DNA of 64,000 nt from Paludibaculum fermentans (lineage in GTDB: Bacteria; Acidobacteriota; Terriglobia; Bryobacterales; Bryobacteraceae). Positions 51,796-60,874 of this stretch are shown here, one piece after another (within the stretch, counting starts at the first letter, position 1; the number at the start of each line of letters is the position of its first letter). The notes below the pieces were generated by a model that did not search any database, had not been told where the DNA came from, and saw nothing but the letters and a program-made list of their open reading frames with translations. The stretch is from the NCBI RefSeq assembly GCF_015277775.1, contig NZ_CP063849.1, forward strand, positions 8,137,501-8,201,500. The letters are read 5' to 3'. Position numbers and translations under genes: made by a program.

Positions 51796-52641
51796 TCAGG
51801 CGGATGGTAGTTTGTCGGGATTGGCGACGATGTAGATCTCCGAGATGAGATCCCCTTCCAGCCGCACCTGCGCCATGTAGACCAGCTGGTCTCCGGCATA
51901 GCCCAGGACGGCGGGCTGCCCATTCACACTCTTGATGCGGACGGTCACGCCGGGCTGCCCCTTCCCTCTAACCCCCAGGAAGAACCGGCTGATGGCATCC
52001 GCTCCGTGAATAGGGTTCAATGCCGCGCGCACCTTGCCGCCTCCGTCACTGTACATTTTTGCGTCGCGCACCAGCATGGCCGAAATGGAGTGGAGATCGC
52101 CGTCCGCGCAGGCCTGGGCGAACGAGCTGAGAAGGGCCTGGTGGCGCTGCTCGGGGATCGGGAAACGCGGCCGCCGCGCGTCGATATGGGTTCGCGCGCG
52201 CTTCAATAACTGGCGGCAATTGGCCTCGGTAGTCTCCAGCATGCCAGCGATGTCGACGTACTCGTAGTCGAAGACTTCGCGCAGCAGGAAGACGGCGCGC
52301 TCCGCCGGAGAGAGGGTCTCCAGGACGACCAGGAAGGCGAACGAGAGGGATTCCGCCTCGATGGCAGTGTCGGCAGGAGTGGAGGTGAGGACGGGTTCCG
52401 GCAGCCAGGGTCCGGCGTACTCTTCACGCCGGACCCTGGCCGATTTCAGTGTGTCCAGGCACAACCTGGCCGTGATCGTCATCAGGTAGGGTTTGAGCGA
52501 CAGGATAGGCGCGGTCTCCTCGGCATAGCGCAGGTAGGCCTCCTGCACGATGTCTTCCGCCTCATGCGCCGAGCCCAGCATCCGGTAAGCCAGGCCGAAG
52601 AGTGCGGACCGGTGCTGCTCGAAATCAGACGCCGGGTGCAT
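51796..52641 (-). CDS. ECF41-type sigma factor with SnoaL-like domain (SigJ-like)
   Basis: A 281-residue sigma factor. Region 2 spans about residues 7-75 (LFGLAYRMLGSAHEAEDIVQ), region 4 about 110-160 (LSPAERAVFLLREVFDYEYV, TEANCRQLLKRAR). The C-terminal extension (about 170-281) is a SnoaL-like fold with the DGGGKV and NPDKLP motifs characteristic of group ECF41, where it modulates polymerase binding instead of an anti-sigma factor. The downstream end converges closely with the kinase gene (three bases apart). It overlaps the carboxymuconolactone-decarboxylase-like gene by 17 bases; that enzyme family is a hallmark ECF41 partner. Confidence 0.92.
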   Translation of the reverse strand: MHPASDFEQHRSALFGLAYRMLGSAHEAEDIVQEAYLRYAEETAPILSLKPYLMTITARLCLDTLKSARVRREEYAGPWLPEPVLTSTPADTAIEAESLSFAFLVVLETLSPAERAVFLLREVFDYEYVDIAGMLETTEANCRQLLKRARTHIDARRPRFPIPEQRHQALLSSFAQACADGDLHSISAMLVRDAKMYSDGGGKVRAALNPIHGADAISRFFLGVRGKGQPGVTVRIKSVNGQPAVLGYAGDQLVYMAQVRLEGDLISEIYIVANPDKLPSA

Positions 52642-53236
52642 GTACCGATGATTGTACCCGGGCCGGCAGCAGGCAGTAAGCGCCCTCGCTGAAGCCCTGC
52701 GGCTCCAGTTCCAGTGCGTGGTTGAAGCGCGCGCGGTTGTTCTCCCAGGCGATCGCCGCGGTCAACTCCACGATCTGGGCCGGCTTGAAGTGCCGGCGCA
52801 CGGCGGCGAAGACCTCGCCGGTCACCCGGATCGGCGTCGAACACATGGCCACGCTGTAGCGGATGGCGGCGCGTTCCACATCGCTGAACGCCGTGCTGGT
52901 CTCGAAATCCATCAGCTCCAGGATCTGGCGTTCCGGCACGCCCTGAAGGCGGGCGACGGCCGGGCCAATGTCGATGCAGTAGGCGCAGCCGATGGTGCGC
53001 GCCGCGGCCATGGAAGCCAGGCACTTCAGGTTCTGCGGCACAGACCGGCAGGACGAAAGCGCCTGCTCCATTCCGGCGGTGCCGAATAGGAGTTTGGGCT
53101 GCAGGGCCGCCACGGTAATGGGCTCCGGCAGGACGGCGGAGCCGGTGATCTTGCCAGTGATCTTCACCGCCAGGCGGTAGATGAGGCGCAGGAAGAATCC
53201 GGCGCGTTGGGGGGCAATGCCTTCGATTCTGCTCAT
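52625..53236 (-). CDS. Carboxymuconolactone decarboxylase family protein (AhpD-like)
   Basis: A 203-residue helical protein of the CMD/AhpD family. The redox motif CAYC (Cys84, Cys87) with a following Asp (CAYCIDIG) points to a peroxidase or disulphide-reductase-type role and not to true decarboxylation. ELMDFETSTAFSDVERAAIR (about 104-123) and NNRARFNHALE are family-like. ATG 53236 is used; the longer open frame up to 53434 reads across the promoter of the divergent cytochrome gene. It is the first gene of a two-gene operon with the ECF41 sigma factor, which probably controls it. Confidence 0.88.
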   Translation of the reverse strand: MSRIEGIAPQRAGFFLRLIYRLAVKITGKITGSAVLPEPITVAALQPKLLFGTAGMEQALSSCRSVPQNLKCLASMAAARTIGCAYCIDIGPAVARLQGVPERQILELMDFETSTAFSDVERAAIRYSVAMCSTPIRVTGEVFAAVRRHFKPAQIVELTAAIAWENNRARFNHALELEPQGFSEGAYCLLPARVQSSVHAPGV

Positions 53237-53370
53237 GGTGTTCACTCGCCCGGTGAGACGAGGCAGCGAGCCACCCTGTGACAGCCGGTGTAAACAAACT
53301 GTCTTTCGTTGGGATTGATCCGCTTTTCCGGATTGCTGCGCGTGAAGTGAGTGAAGGAAGAGGAAACACC

Positions 53371-54366
53371 ATGAAAACCTGGACCAGGATCGTCTCAGCA
53401 ATCGCCTCGGTGTCCGCCGTCGTGGCGGGTACAACCGCGCTTTACTATGGACTCTATCTGCCGCGCAGCACGCAGCCGCGCGCCGGCAGCGTTACGATGA
53501 GTGCCGACCGCATCGCCCGCGGCAAGTATCTCTTTGAAGTGGTTGCCGACTGCGACGGCTGCCACTCTGAGCGCGACTATTCGCGGTTCGGCGGGCCCGT
53601 CGTTGTGTCAGGCCGGGGCAAGGGGCAGATTATCCCGGAGAAGGGTCCGGTGAGTCCGCTGGTCACCGCCAACATTACGCCCGACAAGGAGACGGGACTC
53701 GGCAACTGGACGGACGGGGAAAAGATCCGCGCCATCCGCGAAGGCATCAGCCGCGACGGCCGGACTCTGTTCCCCATGATGCCGTACAAGAACTTCAGCA
53801 AAATGAGCGACTACGACGTCGAGTCCCTGGTGGCTTACATGAATACGCTCGCTCCGGTGAAGAGCAACCTGCCAAAGATGAAGATCCCGTTCCCCATCAA
53901 CGTCCTGATGAAGACCTATCCGGAGCCGGTGGCGAGGGTGCAGTCACCCGACCGCGGGCGCAATGCCGAGTACGGAGCCTATCTGGCGACCCTGGGCCAT
54001 TGCATGGATTGCCACACGCCCGCCGACGGGCATAATTTGGACGAAAGCATGAAGTTTGCAGGCGGACGCGTCTTCGATACGCCGCTGGGCAAGGTGGTGA
54101 GCGCCAACATCACGCCGGACCCGGATACCGGAATCGGCCGCTGGTCGGAAGACTACTTCGTCCAGCGTTTCACGCTGCAGCGCACCTACGCCGTCAACGG
54201 AGCCCCCAAGTTGCAGCCGGGCCAGTTCACGCTGATGCCCTGGCTGAACCTCTCACAGATGGATCCTGACGATCTTTCGGCGATCTACCGCTACCTGCAG
54301 ACACAGTCCACCATCCCTAATAAGGTGGACAAGCATCCCGGCGCGACGCAGACGGCGGGCTTCTGA
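53371..54366 (+). CDS. Exported diheme cytochrome c
   Basis: A 331-residue protein with an N-terminal membrane helix or signal peptide (IVSAIASVSAVVAGTTALYYG, about 7-28) and two class I cytochrome c domains. Haem sites are CDGCH (61-65) and CMDCH (211-215). Both domains repeat the pattern SANITPDxxTGIGxW (TANITPDKETGLGNWTDGEK, SANITPDPDTGIGRWSEDYF). This layout is shared with cytochrome subunits of periplasmic dehydrogenases. GGAAGAGG just before ATG 53371 fixes the start. It is divergent from the CMD/ECF41 operon (134 bases between) and its stop overlaps the next start (TGATG). Confidence 0.88.
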   Translation: MKTWTRIVSAIASVSAVVAGTTALYYGLYLPRSTQPRAGSVTMSADRIARGKYLFEVVADCDGCHSERDYSRFGGPVVVSGRGKGQIIPEKGPVSPLVTANITPDKETGLGNWTDGEKIRAIREGISRDGRTLFPMMPYKNFSKMSDYDVESLVAYMNTLAPVKSNLPKMKIPFPINVLMKTYPEPVARVQSPDRGRNAEYGAYLATLGHCMDCHTPADGHNLDESMKFAGGRVFDTPLGKVVSANITPDPDTGIGRWSEDYFVQRFTLQRTYAVNGAPKLQPGQFTLMPWLNLSQMDPDDLSAIYRYLQTQSTIPNKVDKHPGATQTAGF

Positions 54367-54767
54367 TGGGCTGGTTTTCTCTCAACAAGGCGGAAGACTG
54401 CCGGGGCGTTCGCTTCGCCCGGGCCGTCTTCCTCGGCGCCGGCATCTGGGGTCTGCTGCTGCTCACCCCGATGTACTTCACCGAACTGCTGGTGAGTCCG
54501 GCGGAATCGCCGGCCCAGAGTCATCCGGAGTTCTTTTACGGGTTTGTCGGCGTCGGGCTGGCCTGGCAGGTGGCGTTTCTGGTCATCTCGCGTGATCCGA
54601 AGCGCTACCGGGCGCTTATTCCGGCGGCGCTCATCGAGAAGTTCTCCTTCGGGCTGGCGGTGTTGGTTCTGGGCGTGTACGGGCGTGTGCCGGCCTCGGC
54701 GATCGGATTCGGGTTGATTGACCTCTTGCTGGGCGTTTTGTTCGCGATCAGCTACCAGGGGTTATAG
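54366..54767 (+). CDS. Small membrane protein coupled to the cytochrome c gene
   Basis: A 133-residue protein with about four membrane helices (FLGAGIWGLLLLTPMYF, FVGVGLAWQVAFLVI, FSFGLAVLVLGVYG, IGFGLIDLLLGVLFAI). I do not recognise a named family. The one-base stop/start overlap with the diheme cytochrome (TGATG) shows coupled translation, so it may anchor or serve that cytochrome; this is an inference. Confidence 0.65.
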   Translation: MGWFSLNKAEDCRGVRFARAVFLGAGIWGLLLLTPMYFTELLVSPAESPAQSHPEFFYGFVGVGLAWQVAFLVISRDPKRYRALIPAALIEKFSFGLAVLVLGVYGRVPASAIGFGLIDLLLGVLFAISYQGL

Positions 54768-54814
54768 CCGTCCGGCGGACGCATGGCGGCGGGATGGGAT
54801 AAGCTTGCCTAGTA

Positions 54815-54829
54815 GGCAGAAAGTCTGCC
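54815..54829 (+). terminator. Short hairpin after the cytochrome operon
   Basis: GGCAGA-AAG-TCTGCC, a perfect 6-base stem, 47 bases after the membrane-protein stop. No T-run, and an alternative stem (GCCTAGTAGGC) overlaps it, so this is only a weak candidate. Confidence 0.3.
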
Positions 54830-54940
54830 GGATGGCGATGGGGCGGCGAGCCGCGACGCAAATGGACGGCCAAACGCGCGGTTCGGATGCGGAACTGGCC
54901 GTGCCCGCTCCAAAAAAACTCTCCGGCTAGAGTAAATTCT

Positions 54941-54967
54941 GGAACTTAACCCAAGTCCGACCGTTAT
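54941..54967 (+). promoter_or_regulatory. Possible ECF-type promoter of the TolC pair
   Basis: GGAACTT (54941-54947) followed after 14 bases by CGTTAT (54962-54967) resembles ECF sigma -35/-10 elements. Transcription would start within a few bases of ATG 54976, implying a very short leader. I cannot see a ribosome site before that ATG, which agrees with a near-leaderless transcript. Confidence 0.25.
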
Positions 54968-54975
54968 AAAAATAG

Positions 54976-56889
54976 ATGAAGGTTCTACACGCTCGCGGTG
55001 AGGCCCCACGCCTCCTCTCAGTATTCCTGTGCGCATCGCTGCTTGTCGCCCAATCCGCTACGGCCCAGACGGCAGTGAGAATCGACCCTGCCACTGGACG
55101 ATTCGGGCGGCTCATGGATCCATACCGGACCCGCGATGTGCCCGCCATCAACTTGGCGAATTCGTCCAGGTTGGACAGCCTGGTGCGGGCGGGGAACCTC
55201 TACCTCACGGCGCAGGACGTAGTCGCGCTGGCGATCGAAAACAATATTGACGTGGAAGTACAGCGCTACGCGCCGCTTCTGGCACGGGAAGTCCTGAAGC
55301 GCGCCCAGGGCGGCGGCGTTCTCCGCGCGGTGGGTTCGGGCGTGGCGGCGGGACCGCAGAGCGTAAGCCTGCAGGGCGTCAGCCTGACCGGTGGAAGTGC
55401 CGGATCGGCCGGCAGCGGCGTCAGTTCCGGCGGCGGCATCCTCACCCAGTTGGGGCCGAGCATCCCGACCCTGGACCCGACCATCTCTGCTTTCGCAAAC
55501 TTCCAACACACGACGTCTCCCCAGAGCAATACAGTTCTCACTGGTACGAATGCCTTCGTTGCTGACACGCGGACCTACCAGGCCTCCTACTCGCAGAACT
55601 GGCTGTTTGGCCTGGGTGCCACCATGAGCTACTCCAGCCAGTACACCAAGGTGAACAGCAACTTCTACACCTTGAATCCTTACACCTCCGGCAATCTGGA
55701 TCTGCAGTTAACTCAGAACCTGCTGCAAGGGTTCGGTTCCGCGGTGAACGGACGCAACATCCGCGTCCAGAAGAACAATCTAAAGGTCACAGACCTGCAA
55801 TTCAAGCTGCAGCTCATCACCACCATCTCGGCGGTGCTGAACCTGTATTGGGACCTGGTCAGCTTCCAGCAGGACGTCCAGGCGCGCGAGCAGGCGGTGA
55901 AGACGGCCCAGCAGTTGTACGACGACAACAAGCGGATGGTCGAAGTCGGCACGCTGGCTGAGATCGAAGTGACGCGCGCGGAATCGCAACTCTATGCCGC
56001 CAAGCAGGATCTCGTGATCTCCCGCACCAACCTGCTGCAACAGGAGACGGTGTTGAAGAACGCACTCAGCCGCTCCGGCGTAGCGAGTGCGGAGCTGGCC
56101 TCGGTTCATATCGTTGCTCTCGACCGCATCGCGCCGCCTGACGCGGCTGAGATCGGGGAACTCGAGAAGCTGGTTGCCGAAGCCGCGGAAAAGCGGCCCG
56201 AGATTCAGCAGAGCCGGATCAACCTGGAGAGCAACAACCTGAACCTGGTGGGCATCAAGAATTCGCTCAAACCCACACTGCAGGCTTTTGCCGAGCTGAC
56301 CAACAACGGCTTGACCGGCGACCTGACGGCGCTCGGGCTGGCGGCCGGTGCCGCCGGTTCACCCCTGGTGGGCGGTTACGGCAACCTGTTGGGCCAGATC
56401 GCGCGGCGCAACTATCCTAACTACTCGGCCGGGTTCTCCCTGAACATTCCGTTGCGCAATCGTGCCGCCCAGTCGGATTACGTCACCAGCCTTATTGAAA
56501 TCCGCCAGAACGAGCTGAACCTGCAGAAGACCCTGAATCAGGTGCGGGTGGATGTCCAGAACGCCATGATCGGTCTCGAACAGGCCAAGGCCCGCTACGA
56601 TGCGGCCAGGACGTCGCGTACGCTGGCGTTGCAGACGCTGGAAGCCGATCAGAAGAAGTTCTCGCTGGGCGCCTCCACTTCCTTCCAGGTAGTGCAGGAC
56701 CAGCGCGACCTCGCCAACGCGCAGAGTTCGGAAGTGCAGGCGATGGCGAACTACACGCACGCCCGCATCTCTCTCGAGCAGGCGTTGGGCCGCACCCTGG
56801 ATGTCAATCACGTGTCGGTGGAAGAAGCCATGCGCGGCAACGGCGGGCCGGCTTCCAAAGGGCCCGATGCGGGGCAGGTGAAGCAATGA
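54976..56889 (+). CDS. TolC-like outer membrane efflux protein, first of a tandem pair
   Basis: A 637-residue exported protein. Signal peptide ending near residue 31 (LLVAQSATAQT), then LYLTAQDVVALAIENNIDVE (about 75-95), the usual start of the TolC helical repeat. A glycine/serine-rich insert (about 112-158, SLTGGSAGSAGSGVSSGGG) is unusual. Two TolC/OEP halves follow: long helices (EQAVKTAQQLYDDNKRMVEV, about 311-330; and VRVDVQNAMIGLEQAKARYD, about 523-542) and beta strands (QASYSQNWLFGLGATMSYS). TolC proteins form trimeric outer-membrane ducts for tripartite pumps. The next gene is a paralogue overlapping by four bases (ATGA). No pump or adaptor gene is nearby. Confidence 0.85.
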   Translation: MKVLHARGEAPRLLSVFLCASLLVAQSATAQTAVRIDPATGRFGRLMDPYRTRDVPAINLANSSRLDSLVRAGNLYLTAQDVVALAIENNIDVEVQRYAPLLAREVLKRAQGGGVLRAVGSGVAAGPQSVSLQGVSLTGGSAGSAGSGVSSGGGILTQLGPSIPTLDPTISAFANFQHTTSPQSNTVLTGTNAFVADTRTYQASYSQNWLFGLGATMSYSSQYTKVNSNFYTLNPYTSGNLDLQLTQNLLQGFGSAVNGRNIRVQKNNLKVTDLQFKLQLITTISAVLNLYWDLVSFQQDVQAREQAVKTAQQLYDDNKRMVEVGTLAEIEVTRAESQLYAAKQDLVISRTNLLQQETVLKNALSRSGVASAELASVHIVALDRIAPPDAAEIGELEKLVAEAAEKRPEIQQSRINLESNNLNLVGIKNSLKPTLQAFAELTNNGLTGDLTALGLAAGAAGSPLVGGYGNLLGQIARRNYPNYSAGFSLNIPLRNRAAQSDYVTSLIEIRQNELNLQKTLNQVRVDVQNAMIGLEQAKARYDAARTSRTLALQTLEADQKKFSLGASTSFQVVQDQRDLANAQSSEVQAMANYTHARISLEQALGRTLDVNHVSVEEAMRGNGGPASKGPDAGQVKQ

Positions 56890-58808
56890 ACGCTCGCATG
56901 GCCGGCAGATTCTTCGCGATCCGCCGCTACCTGGCGGCGGGCTTGTGTGTCCTTTCCCCGGTGACGCCCATGCTGGCGCAGCAGCCCATTGCGCCGGTCC
57001 GGTCGACGGCGGCCTGGGGCATCCGTACCTATTCCACTCCAACCGTGCCTCCGGTGCGGCTCAGCAATTCCGACCGCCTGGCCAGCATGGTGCGCGCCGG
57101 CAAGCTCTATCTGACGGTGCAGGACGCCATCGCCCTCGCCCTCGAAAACAGCATCGATCTGGAAGTGGCCCGCTATGGCCCACTCATGGCGGAGTGGCAG
57201 TTGAACCGCGCGAAAGCCGGCGGAACGCTGCCGGGTGTCCCCAGCGGTGCGTCTCAGTCGCAGTCCGTGGCGAGCGGCCAGGGTGTCCTGGGCAGCCAGG
57301 CGGCGGCCGGCGTCAGCGGCGGCAACAGTGGAGCCACCAGTCGCGGCGGCGGCAACGCCACCATCAGCCAGGTGGGCCCGGTCACGCAGAACCTCGATCC
57401 GACGATCAAGGGCGCCTTCACCTACAGCCACCGCTCCATACCGCAGCCCAACAGCGTTCAGAGCATCACGTCGGTGCTCGTCCAGGATCAGCGCGTCTAC
57501 AACGCGTCGATCCAGCAGGGCCTGCTCAGCGGCGGCAGCGTCACACTGAGCTACAACAGCAACTACCTGAATGAGAACTCGCCCAGCAACGTCCTGAACC
57601 CGTCCGTGGCGCCGCGCCTGGCGCTGCAGTTCCAGCACAACCTGCTGCGTGGTTTTGGAGTCGCGGTGAACTCGCGCAATATCACCGTGGCCCAGAACGG
57701 CGTGAAGAACTCCTCTCTCACGTTCCGGAGCCAGGTGACGGCAGTCGTGGTCCGGGTGTTGAATTCCTACTACGCCCTGGTGGGCAATCACGAGACACTC
57801 AAGTCGACAACGGCCGCCCTGGATGTGGCCGAACGGCTGGTCACCGACGGCAAACGCAAGATCGAAGTCGGAACCTTGTCGGAAGGCGACCTGATTCCGG
57901 TGCAGGCGCAGGCCGCCACCGCCCGCCTCGACCTGGTGAACGCGCAGACTGCGCTGCAGCAGCAGGAGTTGCAGTTGAAGAGCCTGCTCAGCCGCAACGG
58001 CGTCCGGGATCCGATTCTGGCCTCCGCGCAAATCATCCCCGTCGACAGGCTGGTCGCGCCCGATCAGGCTGCCCTGCCGCCGCTCCAGGAAATGGTGGAG
58101 AAGGCGATCGCCCAGCGCCCGGATATCGCGCTGGAGAAGGCGAATCTGGTCAACTCGGAAATCAACAACCTGGGTACGAAGAATGGGGTGCTCCCGTCGC
58201 TCCAGGTGTTCGGCAGCACGACGAACTCCGGCTTGGCCGGTACGGCCCGCAATGTTCCGGGCAGCGCTCCGCCTGACGCATATTTCGAAGGCGGCCTGGG
58301 GACAGCCGTGGGCCAGGTGTTCCGGCGGAACTTCCCTTCGCAGGCTATCGGCGCCTTCGTTCAGTTGCCCATCTACAACCGGCAGGCTCAGGCCGATTCC
58401 AACATCGGCAATCTGCAGATCCGGCAGAGCCAGCTGGCGCTGCAGAAGGACGTGAAGCAGTTGCAGGTGGACATCATGAACGCCACGGTGGCGCTGGAGC
58501 AGTCCAAGGCCCGCTATGAAGCAGCCCTGAAGAGCAAGTCCCTGGCGGAAGAGCTGCTGAAAGGCGAACAGCGCAAGTTCGAGTTGGGCGCTTCGACACC
58601 CACCGACGTGGTCCGCCAGCAACGGGATCTGACCACGGCCCAGACGGCCGAGGTTTCCTCGCTGATCAACTACACCAACGCCCGCGTGCTGATGGACCAG
58701 ACGTTGGGCTCGGTGCTCGAGGCCAACCACGTGCAGTTGGCGGAGGTCAGTGCCGGCAAGTTGACCGCGGCGCCGTCCGTGCCGCCGGTCTCCTCGGATC
58801 AGAAATAG
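56886..58808 (+). CDS. TolC-like outer membrane efflux protein, second of a tandem pair
   Basis: A 640-residue paralogue of the preceding gene. It shares the opening region (LSNSDRLASMVRAGKLYLTV, DAIALALENSIDLEVARYGP), a glycine/serine-rich insert (about 118-160, AGVSGGNSGATSRGGGNA), beta strands (GSVTLSYNSNYLNENS), and the two helical halves, including VDIMNATVALEQSKARYEAA (about 524-543) and the following KFELGASTPTDVVRQQRDL. The signal peptide is long (about residues 1-36, ending PMLAQQ). The ATGA overlap with the first gene implies coupled, near-equal synthesis, so a mixed trimer is conceivable. Confidence 0.85.
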   Translation: MNARMAGRFFAIRRYLAAGLCVLSPVTPMLAQQPIAPVRSTAAWGIRTYSTPTVPPVRLSNSDRLASMVRAGKLYLTVQDAIALALENSIDLEVARYGPLMAEWQLNRAKAGGTLPGVPSGASQSQSVASGQGVLGSQAAAGVSGGNSGATSRGGGNATISQVGPVTQNLDPTIKGAFTYSHRSIPQPNSVQSITSVLVQDQRVYNASIQQGLLSGGSVTLSYNSNYLNENSPSNVLNPSVAPRLALQFQHNLLRGFGVAVNSRNITVAQNGVKNSSLTFRSQVTAVVVRVLNSYYALVGNHETLKSTTAALDVAERLVTDGKRKIEVGTLSEGDLIPVQAQAATARLDLVNAQTALQQQELQLKSLLSRNGVRDPILASAQIIPVDRLVAPDQAALPPLQEMVEKAIAQRPDIALEKANLVNSEINNLGTKNGVLPSLQVFGSTTNSGLAGTARNVPGSAPPDAYFEGGLGTAVGQVFRRNFPSQAIGAFVQLPIYNRQAQADSNIGNLQIRQSQLALQKDVKQLQVDIMNATVALEQSKARYEAALKSKSLAEELLKGEQRKFELGASTPTDVVRQQRDLTTAQTAEVSSLINYTNARVLMDQTLGSVLEANHVQLAEVSAGKLTAAPSVPPVSSDQK

Positions 58809-58829
58809 GGCCGCTTCCCAGTCCCCGGC

Positions 58830-59525
58830 TTAGTCGTTCTCTGAGTTGTACAGCACTTCCTCGCCGAAGCCGCCGTTGTGCGTAGGCTCGTGGTTCACCG
58901 AGGCGGGGGAGCGCAGGACGCGGATGGGCCGCGCTCCGGCCTGGATCGAATCGCGAATGTCGCCATCGGAGTCGCCGTAGCTCACCTGCGCCTTGATGTC
59001 CTTGAACGCCTTGGTCTTCGGCTGGCGGCTGGTGAAGATCACGGCCGGAGAGTCGGCGGGCAAGCCGAATTCGCTGCGCAGCAGACCGGTCAGCTTCTCG
59101 CTGCCGGTGTAGATCCGCTTCGTGACGAAATAGATCCTGTCCCCGCGCGACTTGTGCAAGGCGATCAACTCGCTCGCGATCCACTTCTTCACGCTGTACT
59201 GGTCGAGCTCGTTGTTCATCTTCGTCCAGAACTCGCGGTACTTGCGGCGGTCTTCATCGGACGGCAGGTCTTCCTCGCGTACTGAGACGCCGGCCGAGAC
59301 GATCTGCGGGCCGTAGGTGCGGGAACCCCACTGGAACCCCGGCGAGGTGAAGAGCACCGTATCATCGACGTCGAAAACGACGTTGATGGGCTCCTTGGGC
59401 AGGCTGCGGGCCAGCTCCTCCAACGTAATGGTGCGCGGCGTTTCCGCCAGTGCGCACGGTGCGAGGCACGAAACAAGCAGGGCGGAAACGGTCAGGGCAA
59501 ATCGGGAGATGCGGTGGATGTGCAT
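58830..59525 (-). CDS. aphA: Class B acid phosphatase (AphA-like, HAD superfamily)
   Basis: A 231-residue periplasmic enzyme. Signal peptide about 1-27 (FALTVSALLVSCLAPCALAE). HAD motif I FDVDDTVLFTSPGFQWG (Asp52, Asp54) is the AphA form; FVTKR (motif II region) and SYGDSDGDIRDS (motif IV acidic residues) follow in order. TITLEELARSLPKEPINVVF just before motif I is also typical of AphA. These enzymes dephosphorylate nucleotides and other organic phosphates outside the cytoplasm. It is convergent with the TolC pair, 21 bases apart, and is monocistronic. Confidence 0.9.
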   Translation of the reverse strand: MHIHRISRFALTVSALLVSCLAPCALAETPRTITLEELARSLPKEPINVVFDVDDTVLFTSPGFQWGSRTYGPQIVSAGVSVREEDLPSDEDRRKYREFWTKMNNELDQYSVKKWIASELIALHKSRGDRIYFVTKRIYTGSEKLTGLLRSEFGLPADSPAVIFTSRQPKTKAFKDIKAQVSYGDSDGDIRDSIQAGARPIRVLRSPASVNHEPTHNGGFGEEVLYNSEND

Positions 59526-59637
59526 AGGGGGTCTGTAGTCAGGGGGCTTCTGGTTCTTCGTGAGGGCGTAACTGGCCCCAACTGATTAAGGCGCAATTTG
59601 GTCCTGAATACGATCACCGGCTGCGATCGATGACCAG

Positions 59638-60735
59638 TTACGGCTCCGCATCTCCGCCGATGAGGCCCTTGGAGAAGAACTCCGCTTTCAGCTTCTCTGC
59701 TTCCACAATCGCGCTTCGCAACTCCGTCAACAGTGGGTTCCCGTCGCCTGGGTAGGACTTCCACAGGTTGAGCCCATGGATGCTGAAGAAATAGACATCC
59801 TCACGGTCGGTCATCTCTTCGACCAGGCCGGGTAGCAGGTCCTGCGGAATCAGCCCGCCGCCGCGCCCCTGGTTGTTCTGCCACCAGTACTTGTTTTGAA
59901 TGAACTTGAAACTAGTGAGCGGGCCCTTCAGTTCAAACGCGCCATCCGGCATGCGCATATGGTTGACCGGCAGCACCAGTTGGAACTGCTGCGGCCGGCC
60001 GTTGTCGATGGTGTAGCGCCAGGTGCCGTGGCGGGTCCATTGGCCCACAGTGGCGGGCGGAAACCCGAGTTCCTTCAGCGCGGCCGACAGGAGTTCCAGG
60101 TTGCGGGCCGCCTCGGCAGTCCGGCTGTTCGTCTTGTAATCCCGCAGCTTCTCGAAGTACGCGGCCCGCGTCGGCGCAACTGTGATAGTGCTTCGCAGGT
60201 ACTTCAGGTTGGCCCGCGCCTGCTCGACGGTGTACTGCTTCTGGTAGCCGAGCCAGGTGATGACGATCCCGGCCTCCGCGTCGGTAAGCCGCAGGTAGTG
60301 CGCCGGTTCCTTCACGGGGTCGCGTTCGTAGACCGTCTGGAAGATCTCCCATTGCAGCGGCCCTTCCGTGCTGGTCGCCCCGGTGCCTGACGCCTTCGTC
60401 ACATCGAAGAGGCCTTGCCGGCGTTGGGCCTCGAAGGTCGCGCGGTCCAGGTCCGGCGCGGCGATGGTGATCACCATCGTCTCCGCGTACGAGGTCTGGC
60501 CGTTCAGGTGGGTGTCATTGACGCGCCGGAACTGGAATTGCGCCGTATCTCCGCTGCGTTGCACGGGTTCGGCGTCGTAGCGCAGGTCGCTTGGGACTTT
60601 CACGGTGGCCAGGCCGTCGAGGTCGACGGTGGTCTGTTTCAGGTCCGCCCAGTTGCGCGCTTTGCGAAACAGAAAACACGCCGAGGTTCCCAATGCGACG
60701 GCGAAGATAAGGCTAACCAGGAGAGCTGGTTTCAT
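59638..60735 (-). CDS. Probable lipoprotein of unknown function
   Basis: A 365-residue protein with an N-terminal hydrophobic stretch and cysteine (LIFAVALGTSACFL, Cys20), consistent with a lipoprotein signal though the lipobox is not ideal. The mature part is alpha/beta mixed with motifs FQFRRVNDTHLNGQTSYAET, QWEIFQTVYERDPVKEPAHY and KFIQNKYWWQNNQGRGGG. I do not recognise a family. It is divergent from the nitrilase-like gene (139 bases between) and 112 bases from the acid phosphatase on the same strand. Confidence 0.65.
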   Translation of the reverse strand: MKPALLVSLIFAVALGTSACFLFRKARNWADLKQTTVDLDGLATVKVPSDLRYDAEPVQRSGDTAQFQFRRVNDTHLNGQTSYAETMVITIAAPDLDRATFEAQRRQGLFDVTKASGTGATSTEGPLQWEIFQTVYERDPVKEPAHYLRLTDAEAGIVITWLGYQKQYTVEQARANLKYLRSTITVAPTRAAYFEKLRDYKTNSRTAEAARNLELLSAALKELGFPPATVGQWTRHGTWRYTIDNGRPQQFQLVLPVNHMRMPDGAFELKGPLTSFKFIQNKYWWQNNQGRGGGLIPQDLLPGLVEEMTDREDVYFFSIHGLNLWKSYPGDGNPLLTELRSAIVEAEKLKAEFFSKGLIGGDAEP

Positions 60736-60874
60736 GCAATTTTTCGATTATCGCAGAGAGATCCTCTGTTCGCCTCTTTCGGTTCCCGAAAAACGCGCTG
60801 GATCCAGAGGGTTGGAGATTTCCCGCACACCGCGGGCTCAGGACCCGGCGTTCCGGAGTAAGCTCGGAACTGAG

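Noticed and set aside
56808-58730. 640-codon minus-strand frame opposite the second TolC gene
   Set aside because: Antisense to a clear TolC-like protein with coupled start; composition is not protein-like.
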